Positions 34,347-42,912 of a stretch of DNA of 48,944 nt are shown here, piece by piece. The stretch covers positions 1 to 48,944 of the forward strand of contig NZ_QUZT01000055.1 of assembly GCF_004682045.1 (NCBI RefSeq). The letters are read 5' to 3'. Source of the stretch: Pseudomonas nabeulensis (lineage in GTDB: Bacteria; Pseudomonadota; Gammaproteobacteria; Pseudomonadales; Pseudomonadaceae). The notes below the pieces were generated by a model, which ran no database searches, was not told the DNA's origin, and saw nothing but the letters and a program-made list of their open reading frames with translations. The number at the start of each line of letters is the position of its first letter. Positions within the stretch are counted from its first letter, which is position 1. Made by a program: the position numbers and the translations under genes.

Positions 34347-36308
34347 ATGCGCCTGAAGCTGCTGACCAATCTCAACACCCTTCTTCTGGTGGCCGTGTGC
34401 CTGGCACTCGGGGCGACACTCTGGTGGTCGCAACGGGCGCTGGAACGCCCGTATTTGCTGATGGAGCGCTACCTGGGCCTGTCACAGAGCTTCCAGAACC
34501 AGGCCGCGCGCAATATCGACGACTACCTGGCTAGCGGCGACGCCTTGCGCTTGAGCAGCGCCAGCCAGAGCCTGGAAAGCCTGCTGCAACACCTGGACGA
34601 ACTACCCGCCGACCTGGCGCACAACCTGCGCCCGAGCCTGGTGGACCTGGAGACGTTCAGCAAGACCGACCTGTTGGCCGCCGGCAAACTGGCCGGCGAC
34701 CCGCAAGCCTTGCTCTTGCAGGCCGAGCGTGAATTGGGGGCGAACCTGGAGCAACTCAGCCAATACGCGTTGGGCGTCAATTCGGCAGAGGCTGCACGCT
34801 ATCTGCCTCCGCTGCTGGCCGCGTCGCAGCATCTGGGCAAACTGTCCCTGGCCCGCGACAAATTGGTGAGCAGCGGGCGCGCCGAACTGGCCGATGATGT
34901 AGAGCGTGAACTCGGCACTATCCGCAGCCAGGCCGACGTACTGGAGCAACTGCCACTGCTGGGCGTAAAGGCCAGCACCGAGTCCAGCGCCGATGACTTC
35001 TCAGCCCTGATGGGCCTGGAAAACACCGAAAAAACCGAAGCCCAGGACACCGGCGTCGATCTCAAGCGCGAACTCAACAGCCTGCTGACCCGCTACCCCG
35101 CCGAACTCAAGCGCACCCGCGAACAAATCCAGCAACGCGCCGACCTGGCCAACGCCACCCACCTGAAAATCAACGCGGTGCAGCAAGCCATCGCCGGCCT
35201 GGAGCCGGTGGTGCGCGCGCAGCATGGCAAGATCCAAGGCGAAGTGCGGGTAATGCAAGGGGTGATGATCGGCCTGATCCTGCTGATCGCCCTACTCATC
35301 GACACCCTGCAACGCCGCCTGGCGCGGGTGCTGACCAACCTGGCACCGGCCCTGTCGACCTGGGCCGAAGGGGATTTCAGCCAGCCGATTGCCTTGGGCA
35401 AGACCAACCGCGAGCTGCACGATATCGAAGCCTCGCTGAATCGACTGCGCGCCTACCTGGTGGACCTGGTGGGCACCATCCGTGGCAATGCCGAGGAAGT
35501 CGCCGGCAGTAGCCGTGCGCTGGCCGAGTTGAGCAGTGGCCTGCACGACGGCGCCGAACGCCAGGCCGGCGACACCGCACAGATCCGCGATTCCCTGGGC
35601 GAACTGGAAGCGACCATCCAGCAAGTGGCGGGTGACGCCAGCCAGGCGGCCGGCGCCAGTCGCAGTGCGGGTGATGCCGTGGAACAAGGCCAACGCGTGA
35701 TCGGCCTGAGCCTGACCGGGTTGCATGCGCTGGTGGGCGAAGTGCAGCAAAACGCGCAGATGATCGAAAAACTCGCCGAAGAGTCCGCCACCATTGGCGG
35801 CGTGCTCACGGTGATTCGCTCGATTGCCGACCAGACCAACCTGCTGGCCCTCAACGCCGCCATTGAAGCAGCGCGCGCCGGTGAAGCCGGGCGCGGATTT
35901 GCCGTGGTCGCCGACGAAGTACGTTCCCTGGCCCAGCGCACTGCCGGCGCCACCGCCGAAATCCAGACCCTGATCGCCGGCCTGCAAAGCGCCGCCCATC
36001 AGTCCGTGCAAGGCATGCGCGCCCAAGTCGAGCATGCCGAGGCCACGGCCCAACAAGCCCAAGCCGCCGATGGTGCGCTGGATGAAATCGTCGGGGCGAT
36101 CCAGACCATTTCCGACACGGCGGTGCGGATTGCCGATGTAACGGCGCAGCAAAGTGGTGCCGTCAGCGAGATTCGCGACAACAGCGAGCGGATTCACCAG
36201 TTGGGTGAGGATAATTTGCTGAGAATTGGCCAGGGTCGCAGCCAGGGTGAGCATCTGTTGGTACTGGGTGGGCAGCTCAATACGGCGGTGCAGGCGTTTC
36301 GGGTCTGA
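34347..36308 (+). CDS. ctpL: CtpL-like methyl-accepting chemotaxis protein
   Basis: A transmembrane chemoreceptor of about 653 residues. It has a first membrane helix near the N-terminus (LNTLLLVAVCLALGATLW), a long helical periplasmic sensor (about 35-300), a second helix (VMIGLILLIALLID), a HAMP region, and a signalling hairpin with the conserved tip IADQTNLLALNAAIEAARAG. I prefer the ATG at 34347; the frame opens four codons earlier at a TTG, and neither has a strong ribosome site. Position after gcbA matches P. aeruginosa CtpL, which mediates attraction to phosphate when phosphate is scarce. The ligand here is not shown by the sequence. Confidence 0.87.
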   Translation: MRLKLLTNLNTLLLVAVCLALGATLWWSQRALERPYLLMERYLGLSQSFQNQAARNIDDYLASGDALRLSSASQSLESLLQHLDELPADLAHNLRPSLVDLETFSKTDLLAAGKLAGDPQALLLQAERELGANLEQLSQYALGVNSAEAARYLPPLLAASQHLGKLSLARDKLVSSGRAELADDVERELGTIRSQADVLEQLPLLGVKASTESSADDFSALMGLENTEKTEAQDTGVDLKRELNSLLTRYPAELKRTREQIQQRADLANATHLKINAVQQAIAGLEPVVRAQHGKIQGEVRVMQGVMIGLILLIALLIDTLQRRLARVLTNLAPALSTWAEGDFSQPIALGKTNRELHDIEASLNRLRAYLVDLVGTIRGNAEEVAGSSRALAELSSGLHDGAERQAGDTAQIRDSLGELEATIQQVAGDASQAAGASRSAGDAVEQGQRVIGLSLTGLHALVGEVQQNAQMIEKLAEESATIGGVLTVIRSIADQTNLLALNAAIEAARAGEAGRGFAVVADEVRSLAQRTAGATAEIQTLIAGLQSAAHQSVQGMRAQVEHAEATAQQAQAADGALDEIVGAIQTISDTAVRIADVTAQQSGAVSEIRDNSERIHQLGEDNLLRIGQGRSQGEHLLVLGGQLNTAVQAFRV

Positions 36309-36346
36309 TCCTTCTGACCAAGGTCTCACATCATAGGGAGATCAAA

Positions 36347-36437
36347 CTGTGGGAGGGGGCTTGCCCCCGATTGCAGGGTGTCAGTCTCTACATCTGTCAC
36401 TGACACACCGCCATCGGGGGCAAGCCCCCTCCCACAT
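36347..36437. repeat. REPIN between ctpL and aroQ
   Basis: TGTGGGAGGGGGCTTGCCCC with GATTGC at its inner end, and an inverted right arm with GCCATCGGGGGC. The loop has TGTCAG and CTGACA. It occupies the first half of the 307-base gap 36309-36615. The second half carries the leader of aroQ-accB-accC, without a promoter I could fix. Confidence 0.9.
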
Positions 36438-36615
36438 TTGATCCTCATTGGCTTCAAGACAGTGTTGCCAATGACCGGATCCAAGGCCCTAGTCACAAAT
36501 TTTGCGCTATCCTCGCTAATCGTGCTGCCTACTGCATAGAACTGGACAGTCACAAAGGCTTTGCGGCATAGTCGCCGGGTTCTGCCGTACCCACTTCAAT
36601 AACAAGGAACAGCCG

Positions 36616-37071
36616 ATGGCGACCTTTCTGGTTCTACACGGACCCAACCTGAACCTGCTCGGCACCCGCGAACCGGGCGTCTACGGGGCAGTGACCCTGG
36701 AACAGATCAACCTCGATCTGGAACGCAGGGCCCGTGAAGCCGGCCACCATCTGCTCTACCTGCAAAGCAATGCCGAGTACGAATTGATTGATCGCATCCA
36801 TGCCGCGCGCGGCGAAGGCGTGGACTTTATCCTGATCAATCCCGCCGCTTTTACGCACACAAGCGTTGCATTACGTGACGCGCTGCTGGCGGTGAGCATC
36901 CCATTCATCGAAGTGCATTTGTCCAACGTGCACAAACGCGAAGCTTTCCGCCATCACTCCTACTTCTCCGACGTTGCGGTAGGTGTGATCTGCGGCCTTG
37001 GCGCCAGCGGTTACCGACTGGCCCTGGAGGCCGCCCTGGAACAACTTGAACAACCGGCCAAGCGCCCCTGA
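36616..37071 (+). CDS. aroQ: 3-dehydroquinate dehydratase, type II
   Basis: A 151-residue dodecameric enzyme of the shikimate pathway that dehydrates 3-dehydroquinate to 3-dehydroshikimate. The signature LVLHGPNLNLLGTREPGVYG carries catalytic Tyr23; the catalytic His101 is in EVHLSNVHKREAFRHHS. Full length and intact. AAGGA lies upstream of the ATG. It heads a likely operon with accB (24 bases) and accC, the common arrangement in gamma-proteobacteria. Confidence 0.97.
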   Translation: MATFLVLHGPNLNLLGTREPGVYGAVTLEQINLDLERRAREAGHHLLYLQSNAEYELIDRIHAARGEGVDFILINPAAFTHTSVALRDALLAVSIPFIEVHLSNVHKREAFRHHSYFSDVAVGVICGLGASGYRLALEAALEQLEQPAKRP

Positions 37072-37095
37072 CCGACCCTTGGGAGTTGATGATTC

Positions 37096-37557
37096 ATGGA
37101 TATCCGTAAAGTTAAGAAACTGATCGAACTGCTGGAAGAATCCGGTATCGACGAGCTGGAAATCAAGGAAGGCGAAGAGTCCGTACGGATCAGCCGCCAC
37201 AGCAAGACCCCGGCCCAGCCTTACTACGCGCCACAGCCTATGCAAGCGCCAGCCGCCGCTGCTCCGGCTGCCGCACCTGCCGCCGCCGCTGCGCCAGCCG
37301 CACCTGCTGCGCCTGTGCTGAACGGCTTCGTGGTCAAGTCGCCAATGGTCGGTACTTTCTACCGCACCCCGGCACCGACCTCGCCAGCCTTCGTTGAAGT
37401 GGGCCAGACCGTGAAAGTGGGCGACACCATCTGCATCGTTGAAGCGATGAAAATGATGAACCACATCACTGCTGAAAAAGCCGGCGTCATCGAATCCATC
37501 CTGGTAGAAAACGGTCAGCCGGTTGAGTACGACCAGCCGCTGTTCACCATCGTTTGA
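37096..37557 (+). CDS. accB: Biotin carboxyl carrier protein of acetyl-CoA carboxylase
   Basis: A 153-residue protein that carries biotin between the two half-reactions of malonyl-CoA synthesis. The N-terminal helix domain (1-35) is joined by an Ala/Pro-rich linker (about 46-73) to the biotinyl domain (76-153) with Lys119 in VEAMKMMN as the biotin site. All features are canonical. GGGAG upstream of the ATG. accC follows after 17 bases. Confidence 0.97.
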   Translation: MDIRKVKKLIELLEESGIDELEIKEGEESVRISRHSKTPAQPYYAPQPMQAPAAAAPAAAPAAAAAPAAPAAPVLNGFVVKSPMVGTFYRTPAPTSPAFVEVGQTVKVGDTICIVEAMKMMNHITAEKAGVIESILVENGQPVEYDQPLFTIV

Positions 37558-37574
37558 ACCGCGGAGTGCCTTCG

Positions 37575-38936
37575 ATGTTGAAACCTGCGAAGAAACTGGA
37601 AAAAGTCCTGATCGCCAACCGCGGTGAGATCGCCCTGCGAATCCTGCGTGCCTGTAAGGAACAAGGCATCAAGACCGTCGCTGTTTACTCGACGGCCGAC
37701 TCGGAACTGATGCACGTGAAACTGGCGGACGAAAGCATCTGCATCGGCCCGCCACTGGCCACGAACTCGTACCTGAAAGTCCCAAGCATCATCGCCGCGG
37801 CAGAAGTGACCGGCGCTACCGCTATCCACCCTGGCTACGGCTTCCTCGCGGAAAACGCCGATTTCGTCGACCAGGTGGAAAAATCCGGTTTCACTTTCAT
37901 CGGCCCGAAAGCCGAAACCATTCGTCTGATGGGCGACAAGGTTTCGGCCAAGGACGCGATGATCGCGGCCGGCGTGCCAACCGTTCCGGGTTCCGACGGC
38001 CCGCTGCCGGAAGACGAGGCAACCGCTCTGCGCATTGGTCGCGAAGTCGGTTACCCGGTGATCATCAAGGCCGCCGGTGGCGGTGGTGGTCGCGGCATGC
38101 GCGTGGTGCATAAAGAAGAAGACCTGATCGAAGCCGCCAAGCAGACTCGCTCCGAAGCGGGCGCCTGGTTCAACAACCCGATGGTCTACCTGGAAAAGTA
38201 CCTGACCAACCCACGTCACGTGGAAGTGCAGGTTCTGTCCGACGGCCAAGGCCATGCGATCCACCTGGGTGACCGCGACTGCTCGCTGCAACGTCGTCAC
38301 CAGAAGGTACTGGAAGAAGCACCGGCACCGGGCCTGGACGAAAAAGCCCGCCAGGAAGTCCTGGCTCGCTGCGTCAAGGCCTGCATCGATATCAACTACC
38401 GTGGCGCGGGTACTTTCGAGTTCCTGTACGAAAACGGCCGTTTCTACTTCATCGAGATGAACACTCGTGTGCAGGTAGAGCACCCGGTTTCGGAGATGGT
38501 CACCGGTATCGATATCGTCAAGGAGATGCTGAGCATCGCCGCTGGCAACCCACTGTCCTTCACCCAGGACGACGTGAAGATGCACGGCCACTCCCTGGAG
38601 TGCCGCATCAACGCCGAAGACCCGAAAACCTTTATCCCAAGTCCAGGCCTGGTCAAGCATTTCCATGCACCGGGCGGCAACGGCGTTCGCGTCGATTCGC
38701 ACCTGTACAGCGGCTACAAGGTTCCGTCCAACTACGACTCGCTGATCGGCAAGCTGATCACCTGGGGCGCCACCCGCGACGAGGCCATGGCCCGTATGCG
38801 TAACGCCCTGGACGAGATCGTGGTCGACGGCATCAAGACCAACATCCCGCTGCACCGGGAACTGGTCCGCGATGAAGGCTTCTGCGAAGGTGGTGTGAAC
38901 ATTCACTACCTGGAACACAAACTGGCCAACCAGTAA
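37575..38936 (+). CDS. accC: Biotin carboxylase subunit of acetyl-CoA carboxylase
   Basis: A 453-residue ATP-grasp enzyme that carboxylates the biotin on AccB. The start MLKPAKKLEKVLIANRGEIA is at the ATG at 37575 with GGAG upstream; the TTG overlapping the accB stop is less likely. Glycine-rich ATP loop AAGGGGGRGMRVV, metal-binding FIEMNTRVQVEHPVSE, and LECRINAEDP are intact. A strong terminator follows, which ends the aroQ-accB-accC operon. Confidence 0.97.
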   Translation: MLKPAKKLEKVLIANRGEIALRILRACKEQGIKTVAVYSTADSELMHVKLADESICIGPPLATNSYLKVPSIIAAAEVTGATAIHPGYGFLAENADFVDQVEKSGFTFIGPKAETIRLMGDKVSAKDAMIAAGVPTVPGSDGPLPEDEATALRIGREVGYPVIIKAAGGGGGRGMRVVHKEEDLIEAAKQTRSEAGAWFNNPMVYLEKYLTNPRHVEVQVLSDGQGHAIHLGDRDCSLQRRHQKVLEEAPAPGLDEKARQEVLARCVKACIDINYRGAGTFEFLYENGRFYFIEMNTRVQVEHPVSEMVTGIDIVKEMLSIAAGNPLSFTQDDVKMHGHSLECRINAEDPKTFIPSPGLVKHFHAPGGNGVRVDSHLYSGYKVPSNYDSLIGKLITWGATRDEAMARMRNALDEIVVDGIKTNIPLHRELVRDEGFCEGGVNIHYLEHKLANQ

Positions 38937-38946
38937 GTGCTCCCCC

Positions 38947-38976
38947 CAACAAAACCGCCTTCGGGCGGTTTTGTTG
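38947..38976 (+). terminator. Intrinsic terminator of aroQ-accB-accC
   Basis: A perfect 13-bp stem (CAACAAAACCGCC pairing with GGCGGTTTTGTTG) closed by a TTCG tetraloop, 11 bases after the accC stop. The U-rich arm (TTTTGTTGTTTA) follows the GC part of the stem. The strongest terminator in the window. Confidence 0.9.
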
Positions 38977-39011
38977 TTTATTGGCCTGAATTCTCCGGAT
39001 GTACACAGGGC

Positions 39012-39107
39012 AAATGTGGGAGGGGGCTTGCCCCCGATTGCAGTGTGTCAGTCTCAATACAGGCAACTGATCCACCGCCATCGGGAGCAAGCCCCCTCCC
39101 ACATTTG
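39012..39107. repeat. REPIN upstream of prmA
   Basis: AATGTGGGAGGGGGCTTGCC at the left, inverted right arm with one substitution (CATCGGGAGCAAGCC). GAT ends inward. It lies 36 bases after the accC terminator and 90 bases before the prmA ATG; the open frame into prmA runs through it without a true start. Confidence 0.9.
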
Positions 39108-39197
39108 TTATGTGTACACCCCTCCCGCCGCTCGCGTAAACTTGCGCCCTTTCGCGACCCACCCGTCGCACATTCAATTTTTTCAAAGGTGCCCGCC

Positions 39198-40076
39198 ATG
39201 CCTTGGCTGCAAGTCCGTCTCGCCATCAGCCCAGAACAAGCCGAAACCTACGAAGATGCGTTCCTCGAAGTGGGCGCCGTGTCGGTGACCTTCATGGACG
39301 CCGAAGACCAGCCAATCTTCGAACCTGAGCTCAACACCACCCCGCTGTGGTCGCACACCCACTTGCTGGCCCTGTTCGAAGACGGCACCGATGCCGCCAG
39401 CGTCCTGGCCCATATGGAACTGCTCACCGGCGGCCCGCTGCCCGAACATCACAGCGAAGTGATCGAAGACCAGGACTGGGAACGCAGCTGGATGGACAAC
39501 TTCCAGCCGATGCGTTTCGGCCAGCGCCTTTGGATCGTGCCGAGCTGGCACGCCGCGCCCGAGCCGGATGCGGTCAACCTGCTGCTGGACCCGGGCCTGG
39601 CCTTCGGCACCGGCACCCACCCGACGACCGCGCTGTGCCTGGAATGGCTGGACGGCCAGGACCTGACTGACAGCAACGTGTTGGACTTTGGCTGTGGCTC
39701 GGGGATTCTGGCGATTGCCGCCCTGCTGCTCGGCGCAAAAGAGGCCGTGGGCACCGACATCGACGTGCAGGCCCTGGAAGCCTCCCGCGATAACGCCGGG
39801 CGCAACCACATTCCTGAAGGCAAATTCCCACTTTACCTGCCGGAGCAATTGCCCCAGGTGCAGGCCGATGTGCTGGTGGCCAATATCCTCGCCGGGCCGT
39901 TGGTTTCCCTGGCGCCGCAGTTGTCGAGCCTGGTCAAGCCGGGCGGCCGCCTGGCGCTGTCGGGCATCCTCGCCGAGCAAGGCGAAGACGTCGCCGCCGC
40001 GTACGCCAAGGATTTCGAGCTGGATCCGATCGCCAACCGTGATGGCTGGGTACGCATCAGCGGTCGTCGGCGCTAG
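39198..40076 (+). CDS. prmA: Ribosomal protein L11 methyltransferase
   Basis: A 292-residue SAM-dependent enzyme that methylates L11. Order: N-terminal substrate-recognition domain (MPWLQVRLAISPEQAETYED), a short linker, and a methyltransferase domain with VLDFGCGSGILAIAA (motif I), GTDIDVQALEASRDNAGRN and DVLVANILAGPL. It matches E. coli PrmA in length and order. The ATG at 39198 has AAAGGT upstream; the longer frame to 38937 includes REP sequence and is rejected. Confidence 0.95.
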   Translation: MPWLQVRLAISPEQAETYEDAFLEVGAVSVTFMDAEDQPIFEPELNTTPLWSHTHLLALFEDGTDAASVLAHMELLTGGPLPEHHSEVIEDQDWERSWMDNFQPMRFGQRLWIVPSWHAAPEPDAVNLLLDPGLAFGTGTHPTTALCLEWLDGQDLTDSNVLDFGCGSGILAIAALLLGAKEAVGTDIDVQALEASRDNAGRNHIPEGKFPLYLPEQLPQVQADVLVANILAGPLVSLAPQLSSLVKPGGRLALSGILAEQGEDVAAAYAKDFELDPIANRDGWVRISGRRR

Positions 40077-40106
40077 AATGAGCGCTTGCCTGAATCGGAT
40101 GGCCGC

Positions 40107-41315
40107 ATGACCGACAGTTTCGTCACCCAGTGCCCGCATTGCCAAACCCGTTTCCGCGTCAGCCACGGTCAATTGAACGTGGCCCGCGGCGTGGTGCGCT
40201 GCGGCTCGTGCCTGCAAGTGTTCAACGCGGTGCGTCAGCTGCTGGAGCAGCGCGCGGCCGGTGCAGCGGAGCCTGAGCTGCCGGTTGCCGCTGAGCCGCC
40301 GCCGCGGGCAATCAGCCAGAAACAGTGGACCGCCGAAGAGCTGGACCTGGACAACCTGGACCTGGACGAAGAACTGGCCAAGCTGGAACGCCGCGAAATT
40401 CAGCATACGTTGCCCGCCGGTGCGGAACGTCGTGAAAAAGACGACGCTCTCAGCGCCAGCCGCGAGACGGTCAAGGCCGACGAAGAGAAATGGGCCGCCA
40501 GCCTGTTCAGCGAACCGCCCGAGGAACGCGCCCAGGCCATCGAAGAACACGCCGAACCGGTCAAAGGGCCTGCGACCAGACAGCGCACCGAGCCCTCCAT
40601 GTCGCGTCACATCGACGACACCGACGATGAACCGCCGCTGCGTTCAACGCCGGAAGAACACGACATCGATCCACCGTTCACACCGCTGACCAACGCCGCG
40701 GAAGAACCCGAATCCGAAGAACGCCTGGTGCCCCGTCGCAAGCGTCCGCGCGCAGAAACCAGCGTTCATGACGATGTACTCCAGGACCTGGAAGACGACC
40801 CGCTGCACCTCTATGCGCAAAAACGCCCATCGAGCCTGGGCCGCCGCCTGTTCTGGCTATTGCTGGTGCTGATCGCCGCCGCCGGCCTGGCCGCACAGTA
40901 CATCGCCTACCAGTTCGACGACCTGGCACGCCAGGACGCATACCGCCCCTGGTTCCAGCAACTGTGCCCACTCGTGGGCTGCACCGTGCCATCACGGGTG
41001 GATATCGCCCACATAAAGAGCAGCAACCTGGTAGTCCGCAGCCATCCGGACTTTGCCGGGGCGCTGGTGGTCGATGCGATCATCTATAACCGTGCGACCT
41101 TCTCCCAGCCGTTCCCGTTGTTGGAACTGCGCTTTGCCGACATAAACGGCGGCCTGATCGCCAGTCGTCGCTTCAAGCCCGCTGAATACCTCAGCGGCGA
41201 GTTGGCGGGCGTGAGCGAAATGCCCTCGCAAACCCCGATCCATATCTCCCTGGACATCCTCGACCCAGGCAACAAAGCCGTGAATTACAGCCTGAGCTTC
41301 CACTCCCCCGAGTGA
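40107..41315 (+). CDS. Zinc-ribbon membrane protein (MJ0042/DUF3426)
   Basis: A 402-residue protein with an N-terminal zinc ribbon of four cysteines (CPHC and CGSC, residues 9-38), a long acidic low-complexity region (about 60-240), one membrane helix (LFWLLLVLIAAAGLAAQYIA) and a DUF3426 periplasmic domain (about 280-400). The ATG at 40107 is preferred to an upstream TTG at 40086, which would lie closer to the prmA stop. Conserved between prmA and dusB in pseudomonads. Function unknown; the zinc ribbon faces the cytoplasm. Confidence 0.9.
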   Translation: MTDSFVTQCPHCQTRFRVSHGQLNVARGVVRCGSCLQVFNAVRQLLEQRAAGAAEPELPVAAEPPPRAISQKQWTAEELDLDNLDLDEELAKLERREIQHTLPAGAERREKDDALSASRETVKADEEKWAASLFSEPPEERAQAIEEHAEPVKGPATRQRTEPSMSRHIDDTDDEPPLRSTPEEHDIDPPFTPLTNAAEEPESEERLVPRRKRPRAETSVHDDVLQDLEDDPLHLYAQKRPSSLGRRLFWLLLVLIAAAGLAAQYIAYQFDDLARQDAYRPWFQQLCPLVGCTVPSRVDIAHIKSSNLVVRSHPDFAGALVVDAIIYNRATFSQPFPLLELRFADINGGLIASRRFKPAEYLSGELAGVSEMPSQTPIHISLDILDPGNKAVNYSLSFHSPE

Positions 41316-41500
41316 ATCGGTTCACGCACCAAGGTTTGACGGCGGATTCTTGACTAAGCCCTGCGCAACCAAACCGGCAGCGATAAAGAAATAACTGTTC
41401 AGATTTTATCCAATTCAGCCTTTATCCAGTCATCGAGAGCGGGTATCATGCCAACCCTTTTTCGAACTCTAATGATCCGGCCCCACAACAGGGAAGTCCT

Positions 41501-42514
41501 ATGTCGGCGGTACGCATCGGCCCATATACATTGCACAACGGTTTGATTCTCGCCCCAATGGCGGGCGTCACCGACCAGCCCTTTCGTCAGCTGTGCAAGC
41601 GTTTGGGCGCAGGTCTTGTAGTCTCGGAAATGGTCACCAGCGACATGAGTTTGTGGAACACCCGCAAGTCGCGGATGCGCATGATCCACGAAGGTGATCC
41701 CGAGCCCCGCTCGGTGCAGATCGCCGGGGGTGATGCACAGATGCTGGCGGATGCGGCCCGGGCCAACGTGGAGTTGGGGGCGCAGATCATCGACATCAAC
41801 ATGGGCTGCCCGGCCAAGAAGGTCTGCAACAAGGCCGCCGGTTCCGCCCTGTTGAAAGATGAGCAGTTGGTTGCCGAGATCCTGCAGGCCGTTGTCGCCG
41901 CAGTCGATGTGCCGGTCACCCTGAAGATCCGTACCGGTTGGGACCGGGACAACAAGAACGGCCTGACGGTGGCGAAGATCGCCGAACAGGCAGGAATTAC
42001 AGCGCTGGCAGTGCATGGCCGCACCCGCGCCGACCTTTACACCGGTGAAGCCGAGTACGACACCATTGCCGCGATCAAGCAGGCGGTGTCGATGCCCGTC
42101 TTTGCCAATGGCGATATCGATTCAGCCGAGAAAGCCCGGCGCGTGCTGCACGCAACCGGTGCCGATGGCTTGTTGATTGGCCGGGCTGCCCAGGGGCGGC
42201 CGTGGATTTTCCGTGAGATCGACCACTTCCTGCGCACCGGCGACGTGTTGCCGGCTCCGGAGCTGATCGAGGTGGAACGTATTCTGCTAGAGCATCTGGC
42301 CGCCCTGCACGCCTTCTACGGAGACGTGATGGGAGTACGCATTGCTCGCAAGCATGTCGGCTGGTATCTCGCAACCCTGCCGGGCGCCAGGGAGTTTCGC
42401 GCCCACTTCAATCGTTTGGATGATACGGAAGCACAGTGCGCCAACGTTCGTGAGTTCTTCAGCGAGCGTTACAAGAGCCTGGGGACAGGGGACGGAGAGG
42501 GGGTGGCCGCATGA
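41501..42514 (+). CDS. dusB: tRNA-dihydrouridine synthase B
   Basis: A 337-residue FMN enzyme of the Dus family that reduces specific tRNA uridines to dihydrouridine. FMN site LAPMAGVTDQPFR; active site DINMGCPAKKVCNKAAGSAL with catalytic Cys103; HGRTRADLYTGEA and FANGDI follow. GGGAAG upstream of the ATG. It overlaps fis by 4 bases (ATGA), the classical dusB-fis operon. The 185-base gap before it has a TATCAT (41446-41451) that might be a -10, without a good -35. Confidence 0.95.
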   Translation: MSAVRIGPYTLHNGLILAPMAGVTDQPFRQLCKRLGAGLVVSEMVTSDMSLWNTRKSRMRMIHEGDPEPRSVQIAGGDAQMLADAARANVELGAQIIDINMGCPAKKVCNKAAGSALLKDEQLVAEILQAVVAAVDVPVTLKIRTGWDRDNKNGLTVAKIAEQAGITALAVHGRTRADLYTGEAEYDTIAAIKQAVSMPVFANGDIDSAEKARRVLHATGADGLLIGRAAQGRPWIFREIDHFLRTGDVLPAPELIEVERILLEHLAALHAFYGDVMGVRIARKHVGWYLATLPGAREFRAHFNRLDDTEAQCANVREFFSERYKSLGTGDGEGVAA

Positions 42515-42831
42515 CGATGATGACCGAGACTTTAGTGAGTGGAACAACACCCGTGAGCGACAACGTCAATTTGAAACAGCACCTCAACACGCCGAGCGAA
42601 GAAGGCCAGACCCTTCGCGGGAGTGTCGAGAAGGCGCTGCACAATTATTTCGCCCACCTGGAGGGCGCCTCCGTCACGGATGTGTACAACCTGGTGCTCT
42701 CCGAAGTCGAAGCACCGTTGCTCGAAAGCGTGATGAACTACGTGAAGGGCAACCAGACCAAAGCCAGTGAGCTGCTGGGCCTCAACCGTGGCACCTTGCG
42801 CAAAAAGCTCAAGCAATACGATTTGCTGTAA
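42511..42831 (+). CDS. fis: Fis, nucleoid-associated DNA-binding protein
   Basis: A 106-residue dimeric DNA-bending protein. The C-terminal helix-turn-helix is TKASELLGLNRGTLRKKLKQYDLL and the central helices include LHNYFAHLEGASVTDVYNLV. It is the second gene of the dusB-fis operon with a 4-base overlap. Fis controls nucleoid shape and growth-linked promoters, including rRNA. A terminator follows. Confidence 0.95.
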   Translation: MTMMTETLVSGTTPVSDNVNLKQHLNTPSEEGQTLRGSVEKALHNYFAHLEGASVTDVYNLVLSEVEAPLLESVMNYVKGNQTKASELLGLNRGTLRKKLKQYDLL

Positions 42832-42848
42832 GCATTCAATCCAACCAG

Positions 42849-42881
42849 AAAGGCGCCCGCGTAAAACCGGTCGCCTTTTTT
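42849..42881 (+). terminator. Intrinsic terminator of dusB-fis
   Basis: AAAGGCG pairs with CGCCTTT around a loop of about 16 bases with partial inner pairing (CCGCG and CGG), followed by TTTTTTG. It lies 18 bases after the fis stop and 32 before the purH start. Confidence 0.75.
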
Positions 42882-42912
42882 GCTGACTCCTTTGCTTTTG
42901 ATGGAAATTGAA

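Noticed and set aside
38937..39197. Long 5' extension of prmA
   Set aside because: The extension translates terminator-proximal and REP sequence (PPSGASPLPH-type peptides); the PrmA family begins at MPWLQVRL, whose ATG has a ribosome site.
41446..41451. TATCAT as the dusB-fis promoter -10
   Set aside because: No acceptable -35 at the right spacing, so not listed as a feature.
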